Shown: positions 36,255 through 45,062, counted from the stretch's first letter. The stretch is 64,000 nucleotides of DNA from Bryobacterales bacterium (GCA_003164035.1 PLRS01000168.1:62001-126000); one strand, 5' to 3'. Numbers and translations are program-made. Notes: generated by a model not told the origin, from the sequence alone.

Positions 36255-38632
36255 CTTCCGCAATATTGCTGGCGCTGCTGGCGGCGCACAACCTGCCCGG
36301 CGCGGAAGCGGACAGCCGCCAGCGGACCGACGCGTTCCTTTCGCTTCGCCAGCTTAACGAACGAATGCCGCCGGACCTGGAAGCCGCCCACGCCGGCGAG
36401 CGCGCGATGATTCGAGGCACCGTAAACTCACGCGCTTTTCGCTTACGCGGTTACAGCATCCTGACCATTGAAGATTCCGCCGCCGGCGCGGCGCTGCAGA
36501 TGTTCGGCGACGACCAGCAGCAGTTGCAGGCGTACCAGCCGGGCGACGAAATCGAGGCCCGCGGAGTGGTGTCGATGGTGGATGGTATGGTGGTGCTGGT
36601 GCCGGACGGAATCTCTCTGCTGGCACGGACGTCGCCGCCTCAGGCCATCGAGGTGCCTTCGCTGCCGGGAGCGGATTACCTGGGGCGGTTGGTGCGCGTT
36701 ACTGGAAGGATTCGTCACAGCGCCTCGGCCGCCTCCGGGGTTTACCTTGTTCTGGAGCAGCCCGGGGGCGCGTTTAACGTCTTTATGCCGACCGGTCCGG
36801 ATGGATCCGACGGCGGTTTTGGCGCGGTTCGAGTGGGCGACGACATCGAAGTCACCGGGGTTGGTTTCCAGTACTGTACGCATCCCCCGTTCAACCGCGG
36901 TTACCAGGTGATGGTGGGATCGCCGGCGCCGGTCACCGAAAAGCCGGGCACGCACGGGATATCGCCGGTTTTCGTGTTGGGATTTCTGGCTTTGATGGCG
37001 CTGGTGGGGTTGTTCCTGTGGCGGCGGGAGGGGCGCTTGCGGGCTCAGCGGGAGAGGCTGCGCAAGATCTACCAACTGGGCGAGGAAATCCTTGGCGCGC
37101 CCTCGGCGGAAGCCATATTCAAGCGGATCGAGGACGCCCTGCCCCCGATTCTGGACGTGAACCAGGTGCGCCTGTATTTATACAACCGGGGATCGAAGAC
37201 TCTGGACGGAGTTTCGGGCGACACGGGGGAGGCGGTATCCATTTCGCTTTCGACCCCGCCCAACGGCCCGCCCGCCGGCGCGGTGGCTTGCTTCCACTAC
37301 CGCACCCTGCTGGCCATCCCCGACATCGACCGCAGCCCTTTTCCCGTATCGGGTCCGGCGGGCGTGGCCGCTCCGAAATCGCTTCTGTTCGTTCCCATGC
37401 TGGCGCAGAAAGAGGTGGTCGGCGTGATGGAACTGGATCAGGACGACCGCCCGCGCGACTTCTCGGCGGATGAACAGGCGTGGGCGCAGCACCTGGGTAA
37501 CCAGATCGCCGTCTCGCTGCGCCTGCTCAGCCGGCGTTCGGTGCAGGAGCAGCTCTTCCGGACGGAGAAGCTGGCCGCGGTGGGCCGCCTGATTTCCGGT
37601 ATCGTCAACGACCTGGAATCGCCCCTCTCCTCGATCGGCGAACTGGCCGAGGGAGCGCTGGAACGCGCCCGCGGGGGAAATCTCGAGCGCGATGTTTCGG
37701 CCATCGCCAGTGAAGCCCGAAAAGCCGCTTCCATGGTGGCGCGCCTGCTGTCGTTCGCCTCCGAGGACGCGGCCGAGGCTCGGCCGGTGCCCATCTCCAC
37801 GCTGCTGCGCGGCCTGATCGATTTTCGCGAGGGCGATTGGAAGGCTTCCGGGATTCGGCTGCGGGACCTGACTTCGCGCGAGCCGCTACAGGTGCTTGGC
37901 TCGCAGGGTCAACTGGAGCAGGTGTTTTTGAACCTGCTGGTACACGTGGAACAGTCCCTGGCCGACGCCCCGACCAAAGTGCTGACGATTCGCACCAGCG
38001 TGCTGGCGCGGCGGCTGCTGGTGGAGATCGTTTTTTCCGGCGGCCGGGAAGCGCGCGACGCCGAAGAAACCGCGGCCGTGCTGGGCGTCACCCGCAGCGT
38101 GATTGCCGGCCACGGTGGCGAAGTCCGCCTGATCGAACGGCTGAACGAAGATCCGCGCTTCGAAATCGAGCTCCCGCTCGCCGCCACCGATCGCACCCAA
38201 ACCACCGTGATGCCGGCCGCCCCGCACAGCGATTCGGTACGGCGGCTGACGGCGCTCGCCATTGAGCCGGACGAAGCGGTGCTGCGGCAACTGGTGGGGC
38301 TGCTGGCGGCGCGCGGCTACCGGGTGGTGCCGGCGCCGGACGCCGACAACGGGCTCGACATGGCGCAGCGCATGCGTTTCGATGTGGCCCTGTGCTCGGT
38401 GCATGCCGGCGGTCTGAATTGGGTGGAGCTGGCGGAGCGGCTGCAGTCGCGCGTGGGCGTTTTCATTCTCCTCTCGGATCGCTACGACCCGGAGCTGGCC
38501 GCCGATTTCGAAGGCAACGGACGCTTCGTGCTGGCCAAGCCGCTGCAGGAAGCGGAACTGATCCGCTGCCTGCGCGGCATCGAAAAGGCCGCGCCGGCCA
38601 AAATCATCCGCTTCAAGAACGGGGTGGCGTAG
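36224..38632 (+). CDS. GAF-containing hybrid sensor with degenerate kinase and receiver
   Basis: An 802-residue membrane sensor. A signal peptide is followed by an extracytoplasmic region of about 210 residues with OB-like parts (GERAMIRGTVNSRAFRLRGY), a membrane segment (about 247-265), a GAF domain (about 290-430), a HisKA-like region, an ATPase-like region and a C-terminal receiver-like region. The expected phospho-His is Asn462 (GIVNDLESPLSS), the N-box Asn is replaced (FLNLLVHVEQSL), the DxGxG box is missing, and the receiver Asp is Ser725 (FDVALCSVHAGG). Phosphotransfer is therefore very unlikely. The start overlaps the HAD gene. Confidence 0.85.
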   Translation: MDGSPVGCRLTSAILLALLAAHNLPGAEADSRQRTDAFLSLRQLNERMPPDLEAAHAGERAMIRGTVNSRAFRLRGYSILTIEDSAAGAALQMFGDDQQQLQAYQPGDEIEARGVVSMVDGMVVLVPDGISLLARTSPPQAIEVPSLPGADYLGRLVRVTGRIRHSASAASGVYLVLEQPGGAFNVFMPTGPDGSDGGFGAVRVGDDIEVTGVGFQYCTHPPFNRGYQVMVGSPAPVTEKPGTHGISPVFVLGFLALMALVGLFLWRREGRLRAQRERLRKIYQLGEEILGAPSAEAIFKRIEDALPPILDVNQVRLYLYNRGSKTLDGVSGDTGEAVSISLSTPPNGPPAGAVACFHYRTLLAIPDIDRSPFPVSGPAGVAAPKSLLFVPMLAQKEVVGVMELDQDDRPRDFSADEQAWAQHLGNQIAVSLRLLSRRSVQEQLFRTEKLAAVGRLISGIVNDLESPLSSIGELAEGALERARGGNLERDVSAIASEARKAASMVARLLSFASEDAAEARPVPISTLLRGLIDFREGDWKASGIRLRDLTSREPLQVLGSQGQLEQVFLNLLVHVEQSLADAPTKVLTIRTSVLARRLLVEIVFSGGREARDAEETAAVLGVTRSVIAGHGGEVRLIERLNEDPRFEIELPLAATDRTQTTVMPAAPHSDSVRRLTALAIEPDEAVLRQLVGLLAARGYRVVPAPDADNGLDMAQRMRFDVALCSVHAGGLNWVELAERLQSRVGVFILLSDRYDPELAADFEGNGRFVLAKPLQEAELIRCLRGIEKAAPAKIIRFKNGVA

Positions 38633-38638
38633 AAAAGC

Positions 38639-38668
38639 TTTCAGCGATCAGCGGTCAGCTTTCAGCTA
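38639..38668. repeat. Family F motif
   Basis: CTTTCAGCGATCAGCGGTCA then GCTTTCAGCTA, directly after the sensor stop; related to copies at 18300, 41704 and 63686. Confidence 0.6.
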
Positions 38669-38697
38669 GGGCCGCCCTGCGAAATCGCTAATGCTCG

Positions 38698-39198
38698 CTA
38701 CTCTCCGGCAAGGTCCAGGATCTTCCGCTCCACCTGAGGCGACACAAAGAACCGTGCTCGCGTGCGCAAAGCTTCCACTTCCGGCTTCACGGCCTGAATC
38801 TGTCCGTCTTTCTTGGCGCGCAGCAACACACCGAGCAAGCCTGTAACCCGCAGACCGGCGCGCTCAGCCGCAGTACGGCCGTCGCGTTCGTCCAGCAGAA
38901 TCCAATCGGCGGACATTTCCAGAGCGAGCGCTATAGCCGCGGCTTCCCCGGGATCGAGAGTTGCTTCGAGCAGCCGTGCCACCCTTTCGTCCCGGAGTGC
39001 ATGCGGTTTGATCCAGCCTTCGCGGAAGGCTTGTTGGATGCCCTTTGACGCGTCCGCGTGAGAAAGTCGGTCGAGTTCGCTCTTCACGGCTTGAGGAATC
39101 CTGATCTGCCCGAACTGCGTCTGAAGGAGATTAAGGCGGCCGATAATTGCGAGGTTGCAGATCGGCGAGGTGTTACTCACTACGAGTATAGGAGACAT
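38698..39198 (-). CDS. DUF3368 PIN-like protein (putative toxin)
   Basis: A 166-residue protein of the DUF3368 type, a PIN-fold group found with UPF0175. Likely acidic active-site residues lie in VVSNTSPICNLAIIG (Asn in place of the first Asp), LDPGEAAAIALALEM and WILLDERDGRTAAERAGL. The last motif is typical of DUF3368. The start overlaps the stop of the upstream UPF0175 gene by 26 bp, as expected for a toxin-antitoxin pair. RNase activity is inferred. Confidence 0.82.
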   Translation of the reverse strand: MSPILVVSNTSPICNLAIIGRLNLLQTQFGQIRIPQAVKSELDRLSHADASKGIQQAFREGWIKPHALRDERVARLLEATLDPGEAAAIALALEMSADWILLDERDGRTAAERAGLRVTGLLGVLLRAKKDGQIQAVKPEVEALRTRARFFVSPQVERKILDLAGE

Positions 39199-39427
39199 CT
39201 TGCGCGAACTCCGCCTCGCCGTAGTGCCGGGCGATGCCGCGCTGCCCGACTAACTCGCCGAAGGGCATACGGTCCATCTCCGCGAGCTCCGCGGCCTTCC
39301 CCAGTGAAAGCGCGCCTTGAGCGTAGAGCGCGATAGCAAGCTCGGACCGGAGCCGCTGCGCAATCTCCCCTTCGGGAATGCGGAGGCCCTGGAGAACCGA
39401 GTCCGGGATATTCAACGTCATTCCCAT
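39173..39427 (-). CDS. UPF0175-family protein (putative antitoxin)
   Basis: An 84-residue protein with the UPF0175 pattern: MTLNIPDSVLQGLRIPEGEI, ELAIALYAQGALSLGKAAEL and AEMDRMPFGELVGQRGI. The middle resembles a helix-turn-helix. It overlaps the DUF3368 gene, the partner it is usually found with. The start at 39427 (MGMTLNIP) was chosen because earlier codons show no conserved pattern. The 295 bp on its upstream side (39428-39722) hold no gene I trust. Confidence 0.82.
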   Translation of the reverse strand: MGMTLNIPDSVLQGLRIPEGEIAQRLRSELAIALYAQGALSLGKAAELAEMDRMPFGELVGQRGIARHYGEAEFAQDVSYTRSE

Positions 39428-39722
39428 GACCTCACGATACCGCTGTTGGGGCAGCGGATGCCAGTTGCCGGTAGCCATGAGGGCCGCCGATCCGATGCGA
39501 AATATGATCACGAAAACCGGGTGCTCGGCCAGAAGAATGAGTTTTTTTCGTCAAGAAACGGGGGGACAAACAGTAACCCCTGCGGTTGGTTTCTTCTCGG
39601 CTCCAGGGCAGCGAAGTCGCCGGAGAAGTTGGGGGCATCCGGGATGAGGACAAAGCGGCGGGACAGCCTGTCACGGTTTCTTATCTGAATCATCCCCAAA
39701 TCGCGGCCATCCACGGTGGAAG

Positions 39723-40181
39723 CTACTTCGATGGTTTCTGCTTCCGGAGCTCCTCGGCGTCGATGCGGTCCTTGGCCCGGCCAGTCGCGTCCTTGTTCCG
39801 GAGAAGAGACGACCGGCCGATGAAGGTGACGGGTAGGCCATCGATTTCGCCGGTGGCGCGGTCTTCCCATGCATCGTCGAAGCTCACGCCTGTGACGGAA
39901 GTCATCAGGTCAATACGGTTCGGCTCGTAACCTAGCTGGATCACTTTTCCGGCAACCGTCAGATCGGAGGCGGATATATCGAGGCTGCCGAATCCGAATT
40001 GAGAAAGCGCCCGCAGGACGCGATCCGCGTTGGCGTGGCTGGGGCGAATCAGGAAATCGATATCAGCGGAGTACCGAGGGAATCCGTGCCACGAAACGGC
40101 GAGCGCGCCGACGACCAGATACTCAACTTCGTTCGAGTTCAAGCACTCGATAAACTCTCGCAAGTCTCTGCTCAAAGGCAT
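39723..40181 (-). CDS. Nucleotidyltransferase-fold protein (DUF6036/AbiEii-like)
   Basis: A 152-residue protein with a minimal nucleotidyltransferase fold: FIECLNSNEVEYLVVGALAV then WHGFPRYSADIDFLI. The paired Asp in ADIDFLI are the expected metal ligands, and the Gly-rich strand before them fits. Later NRIDLMTSVTGVSF may supply the third carboxylate. It overlaps the small upstream gene by 59 bp. Such pairs are seen in toxin-antitoxin-like settings; the target is unknown. Confidence 0.8.
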   Translation of the reverse strand: MPLSRDLREFIECLNSNEVEYLVVGALAVSWHGFPRYSADIDFLIRPSHANADRVLRALSQFGFGSLDISASDLTVAGKVIQLGYEPNRIDLMTSVTGVSFDDAWEDRATGEIDGLPVTFIGRSSLLRNKDATGRAKDRIDAEELRKQKPSK

Positions 40182-40311
40182 CGGGGTGGGCTCGCTCTCG
40201 GAGTTCGAAGAAAATGTCGGCCCGCTGCTGCGGGGTCATCCGAGCGCGGGAAAGGGCATCGGCGGCATCGGCTTCCTCAAAGGTGTCGAAAACGCGGACT
40301 ACTTTCTCCAT
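40123..40311 (-). CDS. Small partner of the nucleotidyltransferase-fold protein
   Basis: A 62-residue, highly charged helical protein (VVRVFDTFEEADAADALSRA then MTPQQRADIFFELRERAH). It overlaps the nucleotidyltransferase by 59 bp in another frame. The FxSFEEAD...PQxR pattern is one I associate with genes paired with this nucleotidyltransferase group, where it would act as a chaperone or antitoxin; that association is from memory. Confidence 0.7.
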   Translation of the reverse strand: MEKVVRVFDTFEEADAADALSRARMTPQQRADIFFELRERAHPDAFEQRLARVYRVLELERS

Positions 40312-40392
40312 AATCTTAATTTTACGCCGGTTGTTCGAGTTCCGGCGGTAGCGGTAGGGCCGTCCCGGTACCTGGGCGCGGTAGGTCAGCCC

Positions 40393-41673
40393 TCATTTCT
40401 CCCGCTCGTTCTTATATACCTGCCCGTCCTTCATCACGAATTTCACGTGCTCGAGTAAGGTCGCGTCGGTGCGTGGATCGCCTGCGACGGCGATCACGTC
40501 GGCGAAGGAACCTGGCGCAACCAAGCCCACTTCCTTGCCGCGGCCCAGGAGTTCGGCGGCATTGGCCGTGGCGGTGCGAATCGCGTCGATCGGCTTCATT
40601 CCGTACTCGGTCATGACGGCGAACTGGCGGGCATTGTCGCCGTGGGGATAGACTCCGGCATCGGTACCGAATGCCATTCGCGCCCCGCCCAGCATGGCGC
40701 GCCGGAAATTCTCGCGTTGCAGCTTGCCGAGCCGGCGCTCCTTTTCGATGGATTCGGGCAGCATGCCGTGCTTGGCGCCCTCCTCCAGAATGAACGTGTC
40801 GTTATAGATGTCGAACACCAGAAACGTGCCGTGCTGCTTCGCCAGGGCGATACCCTCGTCGTCGATCAGGCTGGAGTGTTCCACCGAATCGATGCCGGCC
40901 CGAATCGCATCCTTGATCGATTGCGTGCCGTGGGCGTGCGCGGCCACCTTCCGCCCGAGCTTATGCGCCTCGTCGGCAATGGCCTGCATCTCTTCGAGCG
41001 TATATTGCGGTGTGCCGGGCTGGTCGCCTTTCGACAAGACCCCGCCGGAAGCGCAGATCTTGATGAGGTCGGCGCCGTATTTGATCACCTCGCGAACCTT
41101 GGCGCGAGCCGCCCACGGCCCATCGGCGACGCTCGGCGCCGTGTAGTGGAACTCGGGCGCCAGCAGATTGTTGTCGCAATGGCCCCCGGTGATCCCCAGC
41201 GCCGGCCCGGATACGAACATACGCGGCCCATCGATATCGCCGGCCTCGATTCCGTCGCGCAAGGCGACATCCGAGTATCCGTCCGCGCCCACGTTGCGGA
41301 CGGTGGTGAAGCCCGCCAGCAGCGTCTGGCGCGCGTTCCTGACGCCGGTGACGGTCGAGCGCGGCACGGAAATGCCCAGACCTTCGTAACCCGCATCGGT
41401 GGGATTCATCGTCAGGTGAACGTGCACATCGATCAGGCCAGGTAGGCAGGTGGCCTCGGGGAGTTGTACCACCTGCGCACCCGGTGGAATCGCAAGGCCG
41501 GCGCCCACCGCCGTCACCTTGCCGCCGGACGTGAGAATGACGGCGTTTTCGATGAGATTCCCCGATTGCACATCGAGCAGCCGCCCGCAGCGCAACGCGA
41601 CCGCAGCGCCGTCGGGCGCCGCCGCGAAGGTTACACCGGCGGCAAGCCAAACCAGCAAAGAAGCGATTTTCAT
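40393..41673 (-). CDS. Exported metal-dependent amidohydrolase
   Basis: A secreted amidohydrolase-superfamily enzyme of 426 residues. A signal peptide (MKIASLLVWLAAGVTFAAAP) precedes the urease-like fold. Metal ligands are visible in GLIDVHVHLTMN, the carboxylated-Lys region DLIKICASGG, KVAAHAHGTQ, SVEHSSLIDD and FGTDAGVYPHGDN. The pattern fits the Xaa-Pro dipeptidase / imidazolonepropionase-like secreted enzymes common in Acidobacteria. Substrate unknown; a peptidase role is likely. Confidence 0.88.
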   Translation of the reverse strand: MKIASLLVWLAAGVTFAAAPDGAAVALRCGRLLDVQSGNLIENAVILTSGGKVTAVGAGLAIPPGAQVVQLPEATCLPGLIDVHVHLTMNPTDAGYEGLGISVPRSTVTGVRNARQTLLAGFTTVRNVGADGYSDVALRDGIEAGDIDGPRMFVSGPALGITGGHCDNNLLAPEFHYTAPSVADGPWAARAKVREVIKYGADLIKICASGGVLSKGDQPGTPQYTLEEMQAIADEAHKLGRKVAAHAHGTQSIKDAIRAGIDSVEHSSLIDDEGIALAKQHGTFLVFDIYNDTFILEEGAKHGMLPESIEKERRLGKLQRENFRRAMLGGARMAFGTDAGVYPHGDNARQFAVMTEYGMKPIDAIRTATANAAELLGRGKEVGLVAPGSFADVIAVAGDPRTDATLLEHVKFVMKDGQVYKNEREK

Positions 41674-41703
41674 GTATATGCCAATTTAACCAAGCGCTGC
41701 CGA

Positions 41704-41752
41704 TTCGGCAATCGGCTAGCTGCAAGCCGATCGTCGATCGCTGAAAGCTTCC
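41704..41752. repeat. Family F-related inverted motif
   Basis: TTCGGCAATCGGCTAGCTGC and GATCGTCGATCGCTGAAAGC form an imperfect inverted pair, related to the TTCAGCGATCAGC strings elsewhere. It sits in the divergent gap between the amidohydrolase and tmk. Confidence 0.5.
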
Positions 41753-41772
41753 CCGCTACAATGAATGTTCGC

Positions 41773-42408
41773 ATGGCGAAGCGCGGGGCGTTTATCACTT
41801 TCGAAGGCATGGACGGGTCGGGCAAGACGACCCAGTTGCGGCGTCTGGCGGCGCGCCTGCGCGGCCGCGGGCGCACTGTAGTGGAGACGGCCGAGCCGGG
41901 CGGTACGCCCATCGGAGTGCAGATCCGCCGCGTGCTGCTCGACAGTGCCAATCGGGAACTGTGCCCCAACGCCGAACTGCTGCTGTATTTTGCCTCGCGG
42001 GCGCAGAACGTGGACCAGTGCATCCTGCCGGCGCTCGAGCGCGGCGAAATCGTATTGGCCGACCGCTTCACGGATTCCTCGCTGGTGTATCAGGGCTATG
42101 GACGCGGTCTCGGCTCGGAAAACGTGCTGGCTCTGGACCGGATCGCCTGCCGCGGACTGAAGCCCGACCTGACCTTACTGGTGGATATCGATGCCGCCAC
42201 CAGTTTGGAACGCGCCCATGCGCGCAACGCCGCCGCGGTTTCGCGCGACCGCATGGATGAACAATCGCTCGAGTTTCATCGCACTGTATACGAGGCCTAT
42301 CACCGCCTCGCCGCGCGCGAGCCAGAGCGGGTCAAGCTGGTGGATGGCGCCGCGGATATGGATGCCATCGAACGCGCGGTCTGGGAACTGGTGAGCGCGC
42401 ATGTTTGA
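41773..42408 (+). CDS. tmk: dTMP kinase
   Basis: Phosphorylates dTMP to dTDP. It has 211 residues with the P-loop FEGMDGSGKTTQ (about 9-20), the DRX motif LADRFTDSSLVYQGYGR (about 96-112), and the Ala/Arg-rich LID region (SRDRMDEQSLEFH). The ATG at 41773 was preferred over ATG at 41761 because a TACAAT hexamer (41757-41762) overlaps the latter. The stop overlaps holB by 8 bp; tmk-holB pairing is common and supports both calls. Confidence 0.95.
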   Translation: MAKRGAFITFEGMDGSGKTTQLRRLAARLRGRGRTVVETAEPGGTPIGVQIRRVLLDSANRELCPNAELLLYFASRAQNVDQCILPALERGEIVLADRFTDSSLVYQGYGRGLGSENVLALDRIACRGLKPDLTLLVDIDAATSLERAHARNAAAVSRDRMDEQSLEFHRTVYEAYHRLAAREPERVKLVDGAADMDAIERAVWELVSAHV

Positions 42409-43426
42409 GGGTTTTTGCGGGAATGCGCACGTGGCCGGCGCCCTGGAACAGATGCTGGCGAGCGGCCGGCTGGCGCAGACCCTGCTGTTCGCGGGCGCCG
42501 AGGGCGTCGGCAAAGCCACCCTCGCCCGCCGCCTGGCCGCCGAAATCCTGCCCGATCCGGCGCGTATCGAGTTGGACGATTTGAGCTTGCCGGAGAACCT
42601 GGAAATCGTCGCCGGGCGCGAAAAGCTGGCTCCCGAGAAACGCAACGAAGACCCGCTGCTGTTTGCCAGCCATCCGGATTTCGTTACCTTCGCTCCCGAC
42701 GGCCCGCTGCGCCAGATCTCCATTCAGCAAACCCGCCTGCTCAAGGAGCGTTCCCAATTCCTGCCCAATAAAGGCAGCCGCCGGGTGTTTCTGATCGATC
42801 GCGTGGACCGTGCCAACGAACAGGCAGCCAATTCGCTGCTCAAGACGCTGGAAGAGCCGCCCGATCACCTGATCCTGATCCTCACCGCCGAGAACGCCTA
42901 CGACCTGCTGCCCACCATCCGCTCGCGGTCGGTGCCGTTTCAGTTCGCGCCGCTCAGCCCGGAAGAGATGGCGCGGTTCGTGCGCAGCCGCGGCCTGGAC
43001 CACGCGGAGCGGCGCATCGCTCTGGCGGGAGGAAGCCCGGGCGTGGCCGTGACGCTCGATCTGGAAGCCTACGACAAACGCCGCTCGGCCATGCTGGCGC
43101 TGCTCCGGGTGGCCGCCGGCGCCGCTCCCTTCGCCACCTGGCTGCCGGTTTCCGAAGCTATCGCGCGCAGCCGGAACGAAAAGCTGGAGCTCTACCTGAA
43201 AGTCCTTTACGAGCTGCTGCGGGACCTGCTCCTGCTGGAGGAAGGCGCCGGCGCCATTCGCAACGCCGATATCGCCCGCGAGTTGGAAGCGCTTGCCGCC
43301 AAAGTCTCCTTCGCCTGGCTGCGGAAAGCCGTCGAACGCACCGACGAGATCGCGCGCCTGATCCGCCGCAATATCCAGAAGAGCATCGCCCTGGACGCCA
43401 TGATCGCGGAACTGCGCGGGAGTTAG
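42401..43426 (+). CDS. holB: DNA polymerase III, delta' subunit
   Basis: A clamp-loader AAA+ subunit of 341 residues. P-loop region LLFAGAEGVGKATLARRLA (about 28-46), then the Walker B-like RRVFLIDRVDRANEQAANSL and the SRC-like LPTIRSRSVPFQF with Arg finger. The insert between (about 55-90) is longer than usual. The C-terminal helical domain follows. It overlaps tmk by 8 bp. It probably holds the DnaX ring in place on DNA. Confidence 0.9.
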   Translation: MFEGFCGNAHVAGALEQMLASGRLAQTLLFAGAEGVGKATLARRLAAEILPDPARIELDDLSLPENLEIVAGREKLAPEKRNEDPLLFASHPDFVTFAPDGPLRQISIQQTRLLKERSQFLPNKGSRRVFLIDRVDRANEQAANSLLKTLEEPPDHLILILTAENAYDLLPTIRSRSVPFQFAPLSPEEMARFVRSRGLDHAERRIALAGGSPGVAVTLDLEAYDKRRSAMLALLRVAAGAAPFATWLPVSEAIARSRNEKLELYLKVLYELLRDLLLLEEGAGAIRNADIARELEALAAKVSFAWLRKAVERTDEIARLIRRNIQKSIALDAMIAELRGS

Positions 43427-43482
43427 GGTTCATCGTGAAATAACCATGCCAAGTTTCGGCTCGCGGGGCAGTGGGTCGGCCC

Positions 43483-43628
43483 GTGGGGCAGACCATCGTT
43501 TTTTGTGGTCTGCCACCGTGTCATTCCGGTCGCCGGCGATCTCGCGCCGATAAGAGGCCGAATGGGAGGACGAGCGAGAATGTTTGGCTCGGTGGTGTAG
43601 GGCCACAAAGTACGATGGTCTGCCCGAC
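43483..43628. repeat. Divergent family B element
   Basis: The ends GTGGGGCAGACCATCGTTTT then TGTGGTCTGCC and GGGCCACAAAGTACGATGGTCTGCCCGAC are inverted copies related to family B, but the central 90 bp differ. It lies between holB and the secreted protein gene. Confidence 0.6.
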
Positions 43629-43648
43629 AGGTTCTGCGAGCGGTCGAA

Positions 43649-45055
43649 ATGCGACGGAAGGCTTCAACTCATTTTCCATTGTCCCCGCCGTGCCCAATCG
43701 CGCGATCATACAGGAAGAGGATTCAACCCACGAAGCGCGGCGTCTTTCCGCTCACCGCCGGCCTGGTTTTCGCCGCCATGGCAATCGCTCAGGATCTGCC
43801 TCCGGGCGTGCTGCTGCTTTCGCAGGTCAAACGCCATGTCCAAGGGGAGTTGCAGCGCCTGCCCAACGTCAGTTGCCTGGAGACGGTGCACCGCCAGTAC
43901 CGGCCGGCCAAGGGCACGCTCGCGCCGCTGGACACGATTCGCCTGGAAGTTCTGACCAACGGCAACAAGGAACTCTACGCCTCGCCCGGCGGCCGGAGGT
44001 TCTCGGAAAACCACCCGTCGAGTTTTGCCGGCAGCGGCGCTCTCGGCGACGGGCTGTTCGGGTTATACCTGAGAACCATCCTGGTGACCGGCAGTGTCTC
44101 CAACCGGTACATAGGCGAAGAAGCGGTCGCCGGCCGCCGCCTGGCGCGTTGGGATTACCGGCTGCCGGTGATGTGGAGCGGGCAGACCGTTCAAACGCCG
44201 GAGGGGTCCGGCAAAGTGGGCCTGCACGGCTCGTATTGGGCCGATCCCCAGACGCTCGACGTGGCGCGGCTGGAACTCGATGCCGAGGATATTCCGCCCG
44301 CCATGGCGGTTACCGAAATGGTTACGGCCATCGATTATGCGAGAACCCGTCTGGGCGACAATCTGGAAGTGCTGCTGCCGGAATCCGCCGAGTTCCGCCT
44401 GGTGAAGGCATCCGGCGAGACCTTCGACAACCGGATCGAGTTCACTCACTGCCGCGTATTCGGCGCGGACACGTCGATCGACTTTGGCGCGCCGGGGGCT
44501 GCCGGCCAGCCGGCCCGGTTCGGCGCCGCGACTGTCGACGATACGCTGCGGCCGCTGCCCGCGGGGCTCGAGATCGCGGTGAAGTTGCGCAGCCGGATCA
44601 CCTCCGACGTGGCGGTGGGTGCGTTGATCGATGGCGTAGTCGCGTCGAACGTTCCGGCCAAGGGCACGGCCGCAATAGCGGCGGGTTCAGCGGTGCGCGG
44701 CCGCATTCGCCGCCTGGAACACTACACCGATCCCGTCCCGTACATGGTGGTTGGGCTGGAGTTTACCGAGGTGGAGGTGGAGGGAATCCGCTACCGCTTT
44801 TACGCCGACGTGGTGGAGATAGGCGCCGCGCCTGGAGTGGAACAGACGCTGCACACTCCGTTCCAGGCCAGCGCCTCGGGATCCGGCGGCGCCAGCAATG
44901 GCGGCCCTTGGGCAATCGGCGGTTTGAGGCAAACCAGCGAGACGATCCGGACCAACAGGCTGCCCGGCGTAGCCACGTTTTTCTTCCATGGGGACAAGCT
45001 CGATTTGCCGGTGGGTTTCCGTACCCTGTGGAAAACGCTGCTGCTGGCGCCCTAA
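43649..45055 (+). CDS. Secreted protein of unknown function, start uncertain
   Basis: The open frame of 468 codons encodes a likely exported protein. A hydrophobic leader (VFPLTAGLVFAAMAIAQ) occurs at about residues 32-48, too far in for an ATG at 43649; the only in-frame ATG or TTG codons before it (43649, 43679) give an odd basic extension. AGGAAGAGG immediately precedes an ATT at 43721, which would give an ordinary signal peptide. The mature part (SCLETVHRQYRPAKG, LARWDYRLPVMWSGQ, RIEFTHCRVFGADTS) is conserved-looking but unrecognised. Confidence 0.7.
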   Translation: MRRKASTHFPLSPPCPIARSYRKRIQPTKRGVFPLTAGLVFAAMAIAQDLPPGVLLLSQVKRHVQGELQRLPNVSCLETVHRQYRPAKGTLAPLDTIRLEVLTNGNKELYASPGGRRFSENHPSSFAGSGALGDGLFGLYLRTILVTGSVSNRYIGEEAVAGRRLARWDYRLPVMWSGQTVQTPEGSGKVGLHGSYWADPQTLDVARLELDAEDIPPAMAVTEMVTAIDYARTRLGDNLEVLLPESAEFRLVKASGETFDNRIEFTHCRVFGADTSIDFGAPGAAGQPARFGAATVDDTLRPLPAGLEIAVKLRSRITSDVAVGALIDGVVASNVPAKGTAAIAAGSAVRGRIRRLEHYTDPVPYMVVGLEFTEVEVEGIRYRFYADVVEIGAAPGVEQTLHTPFQASASGSGGASNGGPWAIGGLRQTSETIRTNRLPGVATFFFHGDKLDLPVGFRTLWKTLLLAP

Positions 45056-45062
45056 ATGCTCG

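Noticed and set aside
39508-39870. Minus-strand frame ending LLFVPPFLDEKNSFFW between the UPF0175 and nucleotidyltransferase genes
   Set aside because: Its first half lies antisense-frame to the nucleotidyltransferase gene and no start or family pattern supports it. The segment 39430-39720 may be the remains of a gene, but I cannot show it.
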